A stretch of 64,000 nt of DNA, from positions 279,971 to 343,970 of the forward strand of contig JAIQDT010002842.1 of assembly GCA_021521415.1 (NCBI GenBank). The letters are read 5' to 3'. The notes under the pieces are model-generated. The model made no database searches and was not told the DNA's origin. It saw only the letters and a list, made by a program, of their open reading frames with translations. The position numbers and the translations under genes are program-made. Of this stretch, positions 34,542 to 46,436 are shown in pieces. The first letter of the stretch is position 1. Every line of letters starts with the position of its first letter. Source of the DNA: Bidens hawaiensis (Eukaryota; Streptophyta; Magnoliopsida; Asterales; Asteraceae).

Positions 34542-35736
34542 CCGCCAGTTGCTCTCCCATCCGTAAACCCAAAAAATTCAATTAACTCATTGAGACATTT
34601 TATAGAACACCTGGCGGGCAGACCTAAAACCGAGGATTAAATGCATATTAGAGACGAGATAGGCTGATTTTGAGATCACTTGGTTGTAAAAGAAGCAGAT
34701 ATTTAATTGGAAGAATTGAACCTCAAATCAAATCAACTTGATGAGAAGAAACCAGTCAGTTTAGTCGAGTTGAAATATTGAGAGTATGGCATGGAATTGT
34801 TTTTTTGGTTTTCAAACTGGTGAATGGTAGTTGGAAATGGAGTGTTGTGGCAACACTCTAAATTTGGAGGCATCCTATACCATATCTCTAAAATTTAGAA
34901 ATGGAGTTTGGAGATATACATTGGGTTGGAGTGGTTATTTATATGATTTTTCTAAATTTTAGAAATGAAGATATGTATGAAGAACCAATTGGGAATGCTC
35001 TAAGGAGATAAGTTACCAAATCCTATCTTATTGAAAACCCATCTTTTAGCCTTGATGATAAGGAGAAACCTAAAAATCTTTATGTGTTCCCAAACACTTT
35101 ATAAACATAAAAATAACTTACTAAACCTTTATAAATCATAAAGAGAGGAAATAAGGAATCCCAAACACACCCTTATACACTTTTCGAAAAGTTAATAAGG
35201 TGCATAAGGTGTTTATGGATTTTTACTTATGGAGAACATAAAATAAAAGGGTTTTGAAAAGTTAAGAATCTCTAACTTATTAACTTAATGAGTTTGATTT
35301 ACCTATTGCACCCCCTAAAACTCAAAACTCATTGCACTCATTTTATAAAAGAGTGTCCTTTTTAGTCATTTTGGTTTACCCCAACACATACGCTAATCCA
35401 AACATTTTTTTTATAATCTTCTTTAAAAAAATTATAAGTTAATAAGTCATTTTAATATAAAGTCCTTTTCCACTTAAATAAGCCATCCCAAACACAACCT
35501 TAGGCCAATGCAAAAATAAGGTTATTTATATGATCTCTCTTTTGGTTTGTTGGTGCATTTGAAACAATAAAACTAAGCTCGTTTTTTAATATAGACCGGC
35601 TTGTTTCTTCAAGAGACCAAAACCTTGGCGGATATTAAATCGCTGAATTTCCGATTGATCAAAAGACTAAAATATCTTCCCTCAAAATTATAGTTTAGAA
35701 AGATTGGTGTAGTTTCACTTTGTAATAGTTTGTTTT
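34542..35736. other. AT-rich region, possible promoter of the RT gene and MITE debris
   Basis: No coding signal. A short perfect inverted pair, GAGTGTTG/CAACACTC, lies near 34840, and duplicated AAATTTAGAAATG-type words lie at 34860-34970. Two CCCAAACACA phrases (about 35160 and 35490) resemble ends of plant MITEs, but they are in direct orientation and I found no TSD. Confidence 0.35.
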
Positions 35737-36301
35737 TGTTGGATCCCGGATTAACAGTCGATAACAATAAACAGATCTCAGATCTGTGAATATCCGATTA
35801 CCACTATTAAAGATCTAGCTCATAATTAACTTTGATTTAATGTTATATATGTGTATATATTATCAATAGATTAAACGAATAATGTTAAGGTGAAGCTTGA
35901 GAGAGAGCAATACTCAAAATTCCTTTTGAAAACTTTTCTCCAAAAACTTACATTAAAGTGAACAGTAGATCACTATATATAGAAGGCGACCTGGTTCGCT
36001 AACATTCCCTACCGAACCAGCTTCCCCTTCTTTACATAATTTAACATAGCGAACCACCCCCTGATTCGTTAACATCCCCTAACGAATCAGGAGGGAAAAC
36101 ATTATAATGTCTTAGTTCGCTAACATCCCTAGCGAACTAGACTTAACTTTAACGAACTAGTCTTAGTTCGATAACATCCCTAGCGAACTAGACTTAACCT
36201 TAACGAACTAGTTAATAATAAACATTAAATATTACATTAATTAATAAATAAAACATTAACGATAAATACAAAGACTCTAGACGCAAAACCGTGCACTAAC
36301 A
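35737..36301 (-). repeat. 3' LTR of element B (in sense orientation)
   Basis: 565 bp. The minus-strand TATA box CTATATATAG is at 35973-35982. Upstream of it in sense (35991-36210) lies an array of inverted repeats built on TTCGCTA...TAGCGAA. In this copy two of the hairpins have a mismatch (near 36011 and 36170) that the other LTR lacks. Confidence 0.93.
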
Positions 36302-36314
36302 GACACCCCCTCGT
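36302..36314 (-). other. Polypurine tract of element B
   Basis: The minus strand reads GACGAGGGGGTGT directly before the 3' LTR, the expected plus-strand primer. Confidence 0.65.
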
Positions 36315-36335
36315 CTTGAGCTCTTTGTGTTTAAC

Positions 36336-39300
36336 TTATTTGAAGCGCTTGGACTGCCAGTCTCTGCAACTATGAATTCCATGTTCGTGACACACACGAA
36401 CGACTCGTTGGAATTGCATAGCCAGGTCGTAATCTTCTTGGCGTTCAAACAAAATCTGCTTCCTGTGTAGCACGTCGTTGTCTGTCTCTGATAAATTAAC
36501 CAACCACATCGGGTCGATTATCTTGATGAGCTCGGTCTGCAGTCCTCGGCCACGAAAAATAACGGCCTCGCCAGTACGATTGTCATAGTACCAACGGTTG
36601 AAAGACAGATAAATATCTTGAGGCATTGTCTTCACAGGAACCTTTTTCATTGTCTTTGGCGGCTTCACTTTCAAGACAAGTTTTTTCCAGCCGGTCCTTG
36701 GATCAATCTCATTAATGCGCTTACGTCTTGGGACCTGGGGCTTGAAGAATTTGAAGCCATGATTGACCTCGAACAGTAAGTGTTGATGAAACCACTCAGC
36801 CGTTGGGTGACCCCCACGATTGATAAATGGACGTCTCGCGAGGGTACGTACATAACAACGCGGTAGAGTTAAAACATTCATTATCCTCTCGTAATACTAG
36901 ACACCCTTTTCCCACTTGACTATACATACTTTAAGGTCAGAGTCATAAGCCCATGAAACAGTATCACCGTGTACCTTTGAAACAGTCTTGAAGGTAGTCA
37001 CCTGATTAGTCTCAATCCAAGCAGCAGCAGTATCTTTTCTTTCTTGATCTACATAACGATAAGCACTGATAATTTTACCCACTTTATGACGTTTGAACCA
37101 TCTATCTATGTCATCATCAGTCACTTCAATTACATCTTCATGAAATACCGGAGCACCTTGATCAACGTTTGCGTGTTGATACAAGTCCGGGTACTCTTCA
37201 GCAGTCACATCCTCCATCTCAATCTCTTCATCCTCATAAATAAAATCCGTATCCATACACAACGGATCAACTTCCAATTCTTCCTCAGTGATCACTTCGA
37301 CATCGGGCTTAGTCTCTAAAGCAGTCAACTGATCATCATTCAGCCCAAGCAGAATCGAAATCTGCTCCCGTGTCAAGGATCTAACCACAAACTCACCAAC
37401 CTCTATCTCATCTCTGTTTACCAGACTACGAACCACCCCTGATCCATCAACAAAAATCACTGTATTAGCTGCAATCATTTAAATTGGCTTGGCAGCTGTT
37501 GGATCTTGATAGGTAGTTATCTGCTTGCTCGAATCCTCACCGCCACTAACACCAGCACTAGAGGATGAACCATGCGATTGTTTAGGCTCACCTCCTGCAT
37601 CAGATTCGTCAGGATCATCATCGTCATTCTTAAGTTTCTTGAGGGCATCTTCTTTACAAGTTAATTGTAAGATCAACTCTTCTTGTTTCTTTAATTTCAC
37701 CCCCTGAGACTCAACAATTGTACGCAACGATTTAGTCTCCTTCTGACAGAAAGAAATGTAACTCATCATTCGTCGTTGATTCTCCATGAGTCTTTCTTGA
37801 GTTTGACGGTCAGCTGCCATTTGATTTTCATATAGATGTAGCAGATTTAGTAGTATTTCAGTTTGACGACCTGGTGGCAAGTTGTATACAGATGGATGAA
37901 CAGGTTGAATAGGTCCTTGAGGCCGAGTAATTCTCATGAAAGAGATATCACTAGGCGGAGGTGGAGGAAGAGTAGTTGTTGGCGGAGGAGGAGGTCTCAT
38001 TGATGTGATAGGAGATACTGTAGACAATGCAGCAGAAGGCCTCGGTATCTCGGTTAATGCCATTTGAGGAATAAGACCGAGACTCTCATGTGACACCATC
38101 GTCGTCGTCAAGGTAAGCATCGGAGTGCTAGTAGTTAGCGGCACCGCCGAGCTTTAAGGAGTTGATTGACGTGGTGGTAATGTTCCAATAATTACCCCAG
38201 CCCCAGCAGACACACGGGGCTTCTTTGATGGTTCACCAGTAGCTACAGCTTTACCCTTTCTTTTTCTTTCCAGCTGAGCTTTCATGGTAGCAGCTAGAGC
38301 AGCATCGACTGCATCTTGTTGTTCTTTAAGAGCTCGTTCACCAGCTCCACCATCACCATCATTATCATCATTGTCACCATCATCATTTTCACCATCATCA
38401 TCTCCACCATCATTGTTCCCACCTTCTCCCCCTTCACGCTCGGAATCCGAATCATCGTGGATCCAGCGCTCATTAGGAGGACATACGTAATCCGGATTGA
38501 TTATATGACCAATCATCCGTTTATCCTGTGGCTTTTCTTTTCTATAGATTAACATACGATGCACCGTTTCAGCTTTCATATGTTCCATATCAAGAACATC
38601 GTTCACCAACGATCGATCAATCACCAAGTTCGGAATCAAATCCTGAATAATTAGTTGTAAAAAGCGAGGGTACATCAAGAACTTCTTTGACGGTAGAGTT
38701 TGCTGAACTTGCTCTTTCAGATGATCAAAGATGAGTTCTGAGTAGTTGAAAGACTTGTTCAGGATTAGAGCAACAAATGCCGATTGCAAACTTAGTCTAC
38801 ACTCATTAAAACCACCGCGACGTCCACTCATACAATGAAGTAAAACATGCAACAGATACTTGTATGGTGGACACAACCCATTCTTCTTTAACATAGATTT
38901 ACGAATATCACCTCCATAATTCAAGCGTGTGAATAAACCCCTAACCAATGTACTGTCAAATTCACTTGGGTTATCATCATTATCGTCAAATTGAAGTACC
39001 CGACAAATGACCTCAACATCAATCGTAATTGGAATCTGATTAATTGTAGCTCGAACCCAATTATCTTCCTCAACATATTCCGCCGTGTTTCAAAACTGCC
39101 TGATTATACTAAGATACACTTTAGGTTTAGCAGTGATTGCATAGTGTATCTTTGAACGTCGTAAGAAAGTCAACATAGCTCCAAACGTTCTTAAATCAGT
39201 CACATCTTGATCAACATAAGCACAAATGTTGTGCTTCTTATTGAACGGCAATAAGATCACTTCAGCTTGTTGATCTTGTTGTTGTGGTTGTCCTTGTGGA

Positions 39301-39344
39301 GGTTGTTCCTGTGGCGGTTGATTTTGTTGTTCTTGATCAGCCAT
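36336..39344 (-). pseudogene. Element B accessory (post-pol) reading frame with four in-frame stops
   Basis: One frame of about 1000 codons runs from ATG 39344 (MADQEQQNQPP, Q/P-rich) to 36336. It is closed only by stops at 39092-39090 (TGA), 38156-38154 (TAA), 37481-37479 (TAA) and 36899-36897 (TAG), with no frameshift. The N-terminal domain has LPFNKKHNICAYVD, LTFLRRSKIHYAIT, a conserved GGFNECRL stretch and LMYPRFLQLII, matching the element A frame. An acidic D/G/N-rich run follows (about 38340-38460), then a K/R-rich stretch, a proline-rich run (about 37940-38010), a coiled coil (37650-37850), and a C-terminal domain with WYYDNRTGEAVIFRG and LQTELIKIIDP. Function unknown; position matches the env-like extra frame of some copia elements, but I see no membrane segment. 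Confidence 0.75.
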
Positions 39345-40370
39345 GTTTTACTGTATAAATAAAACCGAATATGAGAATAGATATCAGAATATATAATCAA
39401 AAGATATGTGTAATTAATCTATTTACGTATTAGACTATTTAAATCCTATAATTAAAATAAATGAAAATTGAAATTAATTTAGATTAATTAATTAATTAAA
39501 ATTATTTTATTTTTTTTAAATTGTCATTCGTTGGGAATCACACTGATTCGTTATAATAAGATAACGAATCAGGCGATTCGCTATCAAGTAAATGTTTTAA
39601 CGAACTGAATATAGCGAATAATTATTTAATTTTAACGAACTACACGCTAGTTCGTTATAAAAAAAGCGAATTCAAATCTGATTCGTGTAACATCTTATTC
39701 GCTTAGCTAGTTCGTGTAAATCTTAACGAATTGGACACGAAACAGTTCCAATTCACTAAGACTAACGAGTGGTCATAATTAAGACTTGTTCTTTGACTTC
39801 ATAAAGTCAAGGTCAAAATTAGGATGAACACAGATAGTCAACAATATGAACCCGGGGACGATTAGGCCATAACTATCGTCGAATCATCACAATAATGAGC
39901 TCGTTGTACTCGGAATTACATACATAATCGAAGAGGTATGAGATTAAGACTCAAAATCTCTAAGTACATAGGTTAAACGAACCCACAATAAACACCAATA
40001 ACACGAAACAATAATTAACCCGGCAAACAACAATCAAAACATGATTGAAGCCCACCAAGGGTATCGGAATATGATTCCGATCACAATGACATCAAAAACA
40101 TACAGTTATTAACATAAATTACACACAAATAGGTTTCAAAACTTCGGAAACCCTTAAACTCTTAAAAGTTTATAATTTAACTATCAACTCTTAGCCATTT
40201 TTGACGAAAATTATATCGCCAGGATCGGCTATACATTAGATACCCAAATATATCTTTGAAATATCCAAACAAGAAAGTCGAGATTTCAGAGAAAATTTGA
40301 ACAGGGTTTCTTAAAGATGAAGGAAGAAGGCGAACAGTGAACGCCTGTTCTTTTTCTTGTCTTATATAAC
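39345..40370 (-). promoter_or_regulatory. Internal TATA box and leader upstream of the element B accessory frame
   Basis: The minus strand has GTTATATAAG at 40370-40361. From there to ATG 39344 is about 1 kb of leader, and a good acceptor (TTTATTTATACAG) sits five bases before the ATG, so a leader intron is likely; its donor was not identified. Part of the presumed intron (39540-39780) holds CGAAT-type palindromes, including a 12-bp perfect stem at 39543-39572 with loop AATAAG and a 10-bp stem at 39633-39657 with loop CACGC. Confidence 0.5.
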
Positions 40371-40389
40371 ATAGCACGCAACCCAAGGT

Positions 40390-40630
40390 ACTGCTTGGAC
40401 GAATCAGACGATTCGTTTAAATTAAAGTTAACGAATTGGTCCATTCGCTAACTCAATTCGTTACCTTATGTTGGCGAATCGCTACTTGATTCGTGACGCG
40501 ATTCGTTAAATATACATAACGAAGGGATGATTCATTACAGAGTGCGGAAGCGAATTAGGTTAGCGAACCAGAAGCTAGTTCGCTAAAGAATCACCTAGTT
40601 CGTTATCCATAAATAACGAATTGGATTTTA
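40390..40630 (-). promoter_or_regulatory. CGAAT/CGAAC motif array upstream of the internal TATA box of element B
   Basis: About fifteen copies of [A/G]CGAAT or [A/G]CGAAC and their complements occur in 240 bp, some as hairpins (TTAGCGAAC/GTTCGCTAA near 40559; ACGAATC/GATTCGT near 40400). In sense orientation the array lies just before the TATA box at 40370, the same order as in the LTR. I infer shared promoter control. Confidence 0.6.
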
Positions 40631-42278
40631 ACGAAATAAACTCTTTTATTTAATTTTAAATTAAATGATTAAATGAATTAAATAAATGAATTAATTAAAG
40701 AATTAAATAAATAAATAAATTAGGTTATCAAGAAACTCTTTTATCCTGACAACCAAATACGTTAAGAATGTTTCAGATTTCTGAAACATAACTTAAAATT
40801 ATTTAAGTATTTTGTACAAACAAAACGAAAATATTTTTGGTATTTTGCAAAAATTAAAGAATGTATTGCCAAAAAAAATAGACAATCTTTTTGTGTTTTT
40901 CAATGATTTTATCAAAAACAGTACATATTTTTGTATTTTTGATGAGTTTGAGCAGAGAATTATGTTGACCAAATTGCCCTTCCATCACAGTTTTATATTT
41001 CAGCGATATTATGACTGGCGATAAGTCGGTCATTGGTATTGTTATCCACATAAATCTAATAACACACATTCAAGTATTTTTGTGATATGATTAAATAGTT
41101 CAATTAAAGCACCGAATATCAGAAACTATCAGCCTCTAATCTCGGTTCAAGCTGAATTTGATTTTTGCCAAATCACCCCAACTTGACTTAAACCATTATA
41201 TTGTTGATCAAAATTTTGATACCTATTTTGAAATTTTGAGCAATGCATAAAGTTTCCTTTACTGTGAGTGAGTATGCACGAGTCCATCTGTCGGCTTACA
41301 TACATTGTATCCCCTGGGGTCCGTTTCTTAATGGTATTAAGACGCACGCAAGGGAGGAACAATTGTATGACTAACAGCGGATTTTGATCAAGTCAGCAAT
41401 TTAAATTGTACCAAGTACAGCGGTGATCAAGTTTAATGACTTTGGGTTTGCTCTAGAAGGCGAGTGAAATATTCATGCTTATGAATACCCAGATGGTTAA
41501 GCCGCATAAAGACTCACAGTGTCCAGAATCTTAACGCTTGTTATTTGCTTTATTTTATTTTTGGGTGATCAACAAATATAAGGCTTGAGTATGACTGGAC
41601 ATTTCTGTCATCCTCACCGAGACTTTTGCTATAGACTAACACCCCTTTCAATTTGGCGTTTCTTTATGTTTATATCACATACTTTACTCTACTGGGTTGT
41701 TTTAAGACCTACCAATGCACCAATGCAATTAAGCACACGATCTTTTAAGCTTATTTTTTTGCTGAATTTGGGGTCAAGGTAATCAATGTACTATCATGTT
41801 CTCTTTTTGCTTCAAAAACTCAAAATTTTGAGAAGCATAAAATAAAGAAAAGATAAATTTAATCGCCCCAGTTAACTTAAGTTTATAAATAAATGGCTAA
41901 CCATCAATTCACAAGTGAATCATAGGACCAAGACATGCAAGCATGCTTCCAAACTTAAATAACCGACGTAATTTTCAGCGAGAAAATAATCTAAAAACGT
42001 CTGCAAAAATCTTTTTGGTTTTTCTCTGTACAAACTTTAAAAACACAATTTTTTTTTGTTTTCAAAATTTTAAAATGTTTTTGGTTTTTCTAAATATTTG
42101 AAGAGAAAAACATTAAATAACAAAAATCACAATATTTTTTTTAAATTTTGGAATTTTTTTTAATGTTTTGGATTTTATCTAAACAAACGAAAACACACTC
42201 TTTTTGTATTTTCTAGATTTTCACCCCCTAAAACCAAAATAAATTTTAAAAGAAAGATATGATAGAAAATAAAGATAG
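40631..42278 (-). other. Element B spacer between pol and the internal promoter
   Basis: No gene. It is AT-rich with T/A homopolymer runs (42000-42200) and an AAAT-type low-complexity stretch (40650-40725). Nothing else was recognised. Confidence 0.55.
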
Positions 42279-43787
42279 TCATCCTTGTTTAAGGATATCA
42301 GCGAGGGTCTTCAATCCGTTTAAATCAAGCAAAAATTTAAAACGCATTTTGTCAAAAGCTTTAGTAAACAGATCGGCTTTCTGAAAATCAGTATGTACTT
42401 TCTCAAGATCGATTAATTTCTTTTCATAGCAATCCCGTATAAAATGATATCGAATTTCGATATGTTTCATTTTAGAATGTTGTACGGGATTCTTGGTGAT
42501 ACTAATAGCAGCAGAATTATCAATCAAAATAGGAGTAGTAAGAAACTTCAAACCGTAGTCGCGAAGATGTTGTTGTATCCACAAAACCTGGGAACAGCAA
42601 CTCGAGGCTGCAACATACTCAGCTTCGGCGGTTGAAGTGGAGACCATTGTCTTCTTCTTACACTGCCAGGAAACAAGCCGGTTTCCTAAAAATTGACATC
42701 CTCCAGTCGTTGATTTGAAATTGATCTTGCATCCTCCATAATCTGAGTCTGAGTAGGCAGTAAGAACGAAAGTATCATCCTTGGGGTACCACAACCCGAT
42801 GTCTGGATTTCCCCTCAAATACTGAAGAATTCTCTTGACTGCAGCTAGGTGAGTCACTCGTGGACTTGCTTGATACCTAGCACAAAGACAAACAGCAAAC
42901 ATAATATCAGGGCGAGAAGCCGTTAAATACATTAAAGAACCAATCATGGCACGATAGAGGGTAGGATCAACAGAATCCTCCAATTCATCCGGTGATAAAT
43001 TGTGCCCTACTGGAAGAGGAGTTGAAGGGATTTTTCCGGCAGAAATCTTGAATCGGCTCAAGACGTCGTTCACATATTTAGTCTGGTGAATAAAAATTCC
43101 ATGAGCAGACTGGTGAACCTGCAACCCTAAAAAGAAATTCATCTCTCCCATCGAGCTCATCTCGAACTTTGTTTGCATGGACTTCTCGAACTCCTTACAC
43201 AATGTGTCGTTTGTAGACCCAAAAATAATATCGTCAACATAAATCTGGACTAGAAGAAGATCGTCACCAACAGTTTTATGAAATAAAGTGCAGTCAACAG
43301 TTCCTCGTTTGAAGCCATTATCAGTTAGATGGTCGGCGAGCGTGCCATACCAAGCTCTCGGGGCTTGATGTAGACCATACAGGGCCTTGTTTAATCAGTA
43401 AACACGGTCTGGATAATCAGGATCTTCAAAACCAGGTGGTTGTTGGACAAACACTTCCTCGTGTAATTCACCATTGAGAAAAGCACTTTTAACATCCATT
43501 TGATAGACCTTGATATTCTTATAAGCTGCATAAGCCAGGAAGATTCAAATCGACTCTAATCTTTCAACTGGAGCATATACCTCTGTGTAATCAATACCCT
43601 CTTGCTGATGAAAACCTTGCACCACTAGACGTGCTTTGTTTCTGACAATCACTCCTCGATCATCCTTCTTACACTTAAATACCCACTTAGTCGGAATGGC
43701 TTTCTTGACTCTAGCAGGTTTGTCTATTAATCCCAAACACCCAAACGTGCAAACTGTTGTAATTCTTCTTGCATAGCTTCTATCCAA
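42279..43787 (-). pseudogene. Element B reverse transcriptase and RNase H, broken by stops
   Basis: The minus strand starts with KKAIPTKWVFKCKKDDRGV and KARLVVQGFHQQEGIDY, then [27 protein letters not shown] and the intact catalytic box IYVDDIIFGS (about 43220-43240). In-frame TGA stops at about 43547-43545 and 43397-43395 replace what are normally arginine positions. The frame from 43202 is open to 42279 and includes the RT connection and RNase H with AYSDSDYGGC, STAEAEYVAAS and the RYHFIRD...KADLFTKAF end. Confidence 0.88.
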
Positions 43788-45160
43788 GAAGGATCTTCAA
43801 GTGCCTTACGAGCTGTCGTTGGCTCAACTTGGGATAGAAAGCAAATAAATTTAGCAATATTCACAATTCCCGAAGAATGTAAGTTAGTGTAAGCACACAA
43901 TATGTTATTATCACTTGACGAAGCAACTTGATGACGTGTACGAACGCCCACATCAAGTTCTCCAATGATATTTTCCTGTGGATGATATCCATGAATCCGA
44001 AGAGTGGGATTCTCAGAAACAACAACATTATCAAATAAGTTAGTGTAATGTTCACCCAACTCGGGAGATGAAACATTATCACTGTCAAGATCAATAACTT
44101 GAATTTCAGCTTGATCATCATCAGAAGAAGTAGAAACATTATCAATAGCAACTGGTTGAACTTCAACTTCATTAGAACTTGAAGATCTTGGAATGGTCAA
44201 ATGATCTTCAAAGTATGCTCAAACCAGATCTTCATCGATGTGTTCAGTCGAAGGAGTAAAAGAATTAAATAAACTATCGTAGTCAAACATCCAGTCTGGA
44301 CCTTTCCCTTGAGGTGGAGTTGTGTACTTTTGACAGTCCACATGGTACCATTCTTCAACACAACCAGATGTGAAATTAAAAACCCTTTTCTTTGGAGATG
44401 CATATCCCAAGAAATACCCTTCGATAGCTTTTTCTTCAAATTTACCCGAATCCTTCTTCAACATTGTACACGGACACCCAAATGGTTCCAGGTACTTTAA
44501 ATTAGGTTTTCTATTATTTAAGATCTCGTAGCTTGTCTTCTTGAGTCGTTTCACTGTTAGAACTCGATTAAGCGTATAACAAGCTGTATTCACTGCCTCA
44601 TTCCAAAATTGGACAGGAAGCTTTGAATCAGCGAGCATTGTGCGTGCAGCTTCAATCAGAGTTCTATTTTTCCTTTCAGCAACACCATTTTGTTGAGGTA
44701 CATAAGGTGCACTATATTCTCGGTGAATTCCCTTTTGAATACAAAAGAAATCCAATATAGTGTTTTTAAATTCAGTACCATTATCACTACGGATTCTCCT
44801 CACCTTTTGTTTATACAGTGATTCGATCTTAGTAATAAGATTTTGTAACAAAACCGGTGTTTGATCTTTTGAACTCATAAATAACACCCATGAATATCTT
44901 GAATAATCATCTGTCACTACAAGACAATACCAGTCTCCAGAAATACTCGCACGATTCACTGGACCAAACAAATCCATATGAAGTCGTTCAAGAGGAGTAT
45001 CAATGGAATTCAATAACTTAGAGGGATGTGTCTTCTTCTTCTGCTTGCCCTTTTTGCATGCAACGCAGTGATCAGATAACTTAAAATTCCTTAACGAGAC
45101 ACCCTCAACTAAGTCATTTGCCATTAAATAATTCATCTTTCTGACATGTATGTGACCCAT
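43727..45160 (-). pseudogene. Element B integrase and linker, broken
   Basis: The minus strand begins MGHIHVRKMNYL (zinc region H) and HCVACKKGKQ (C-C), then the DDE core: D in HMDLFGPV, D in RSDNGTEFKN, E in NGVAERKNRTL, all present. A TGA at 44221-44219 interrupts the same frame before an acidic, serine-rich linker (44200-43727), and a frameshift near 43740 separates it from the RT. In an intact element this enzyme would insert the cDNA. Confidence 0.87.
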
Positions 45161-45187
45161 TCTACGATGCCATAGAATCGAGTCTTT

Positions 45188-45619
45188 CTAGGTTGCTTTT
45201 GAGACAAAACATGTTTCGATCGATGTGGATACCTTAGATCTCATATTTAAGACATAAATATCATTTGATCGTGGTGATCGCATGACAACCATGTCCTCGG
45301 GGATAACATAACCCGGTTTCAAGATAAGACATTCTTTGTCAGTAAATATCGTAGTATATTTTTTATCACAAATCTGCGATACACTCAATAAATTATGATC
45401 AACCTTGTCGCAATAATTCACTTTCTCAAACGTAATATGACCATTTGAAACTTCACCCTCTTGTGTGATCATGCCCCCAAAATTTCCAGCAAACGTTACA
45501 TAACCCCCTTGAATATTTCTTACGTTGGTTAATAGGTCGAGATTCCCATTGATATGACGAGAACATTCGCTATCCATGATCCAGTTTTCACCAAAAATGG
45601 TCTTGGAAGAACCCGACAC
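45188..45619 (-). pseudogene. Element B protease and integrase zinc-region start, broken
   Basis: The minus strand holds NWIMDSECSRHI, where copia proteases have D-S-G at the active site; here glycine is replaced by glutamate, so the protease is probably inactive. It continues with HNLLSVSQICDK and ends at a TAG at 45190-45188, in frame with the integrase that follows. Confidence 0.8.
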
Positions 45620-45801
45620 ACAAACAAAAGTGATTAGTTCAAAAAGGCAGCCCAGGCCTCAGTCTTGGGCACCTTTTGGTTTTCTCTTTGATCATTAACT
45701 TTAACAGATTTCAATTGTTGTTCAGCCACTTGTGAATAAGTTACCGGCTTCCTAGACTTTCGTCTTAAATAAGCTGCCTGAACAATGTTTGAATTCTTGT
45801 T

Positions 45802-46436
45802 TTAACATATAGGTTCAGTTGGAATGAATTTTGGTTTCACTTGACCGTGTGTCTCATTGACATGAAGAACCTTCCGAGGAGTCACATCAGAAAACAAAAT
45901 ATGAGTATCATCAGCATATGACACAGGTCGTTTCAGGATCTCCTTGACCAATGGAATTGGCTTAGATTTGTCCTTGATAAAAGGATGAAGATTCTGATAG
46001 TTCTGCTGACTACAATTCCTCACAACATGACCTTGTTGACCGCATAAAAAACAAGTCCGCATGTCTACATGATGATGTTTAGAATTAATTGGAATAAATG
46101 ATGCAGATGGTTGATGATGACTCACATTTTTAGTCATGCTCTTAGCAAACTCATCAGATAATTCAGATTTCTTCTTTAAATAAAAAACTAAATTAGAACA
46201 GTTCGAAAAGATTTTTAGTTTATCTGTCCAGTTGACTTCACAAAGTTAATCTTCTTAGATTGTTTTAAAAATTGTTTTGCCTTAGTCAATGGATCAGATT
46301 GAACTGATGTTTTTGTTTGAGCATACACACTTTCAAGTTCTTGAATTTTTGAAGTTTCATTGACAAAAACACTCTCAATAAGTTCAGGTTTGATAATACT
46401 TATTGGAATATCTTTTTCAGTGAACATCGTATCCAT
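45802..46436 (-). pseudogene. Element B gag remnant with zinc knuckle
   Basis: Two minus-strand fragments occur. The first (46436-46215) is charged with no clear domain. The second (46137-45802) carries CFLCGQQGHVVRNC, a CX2CX4HX4C nucleocapsid knuckle. The large N-terminal gag domain expected of copia elements is not visible between the primer site and here, so gag looks N-terminally deleted. Confidence 0.7.

Noticed and set aside
34840..35500. MITE between the RT gene and element B
   Set aside because: The CCCAAACACA phrases are in direct rather than inverted orientation and no TSD was found. Left as unassigned.
36336..39344. Envelope gene in element B (env-like position after pol)
   Set aside because: No signal peptide, transmembrane span or cysteine-rich ectodomain pattern is visible. 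Called an accessory frame of unknown function instead.
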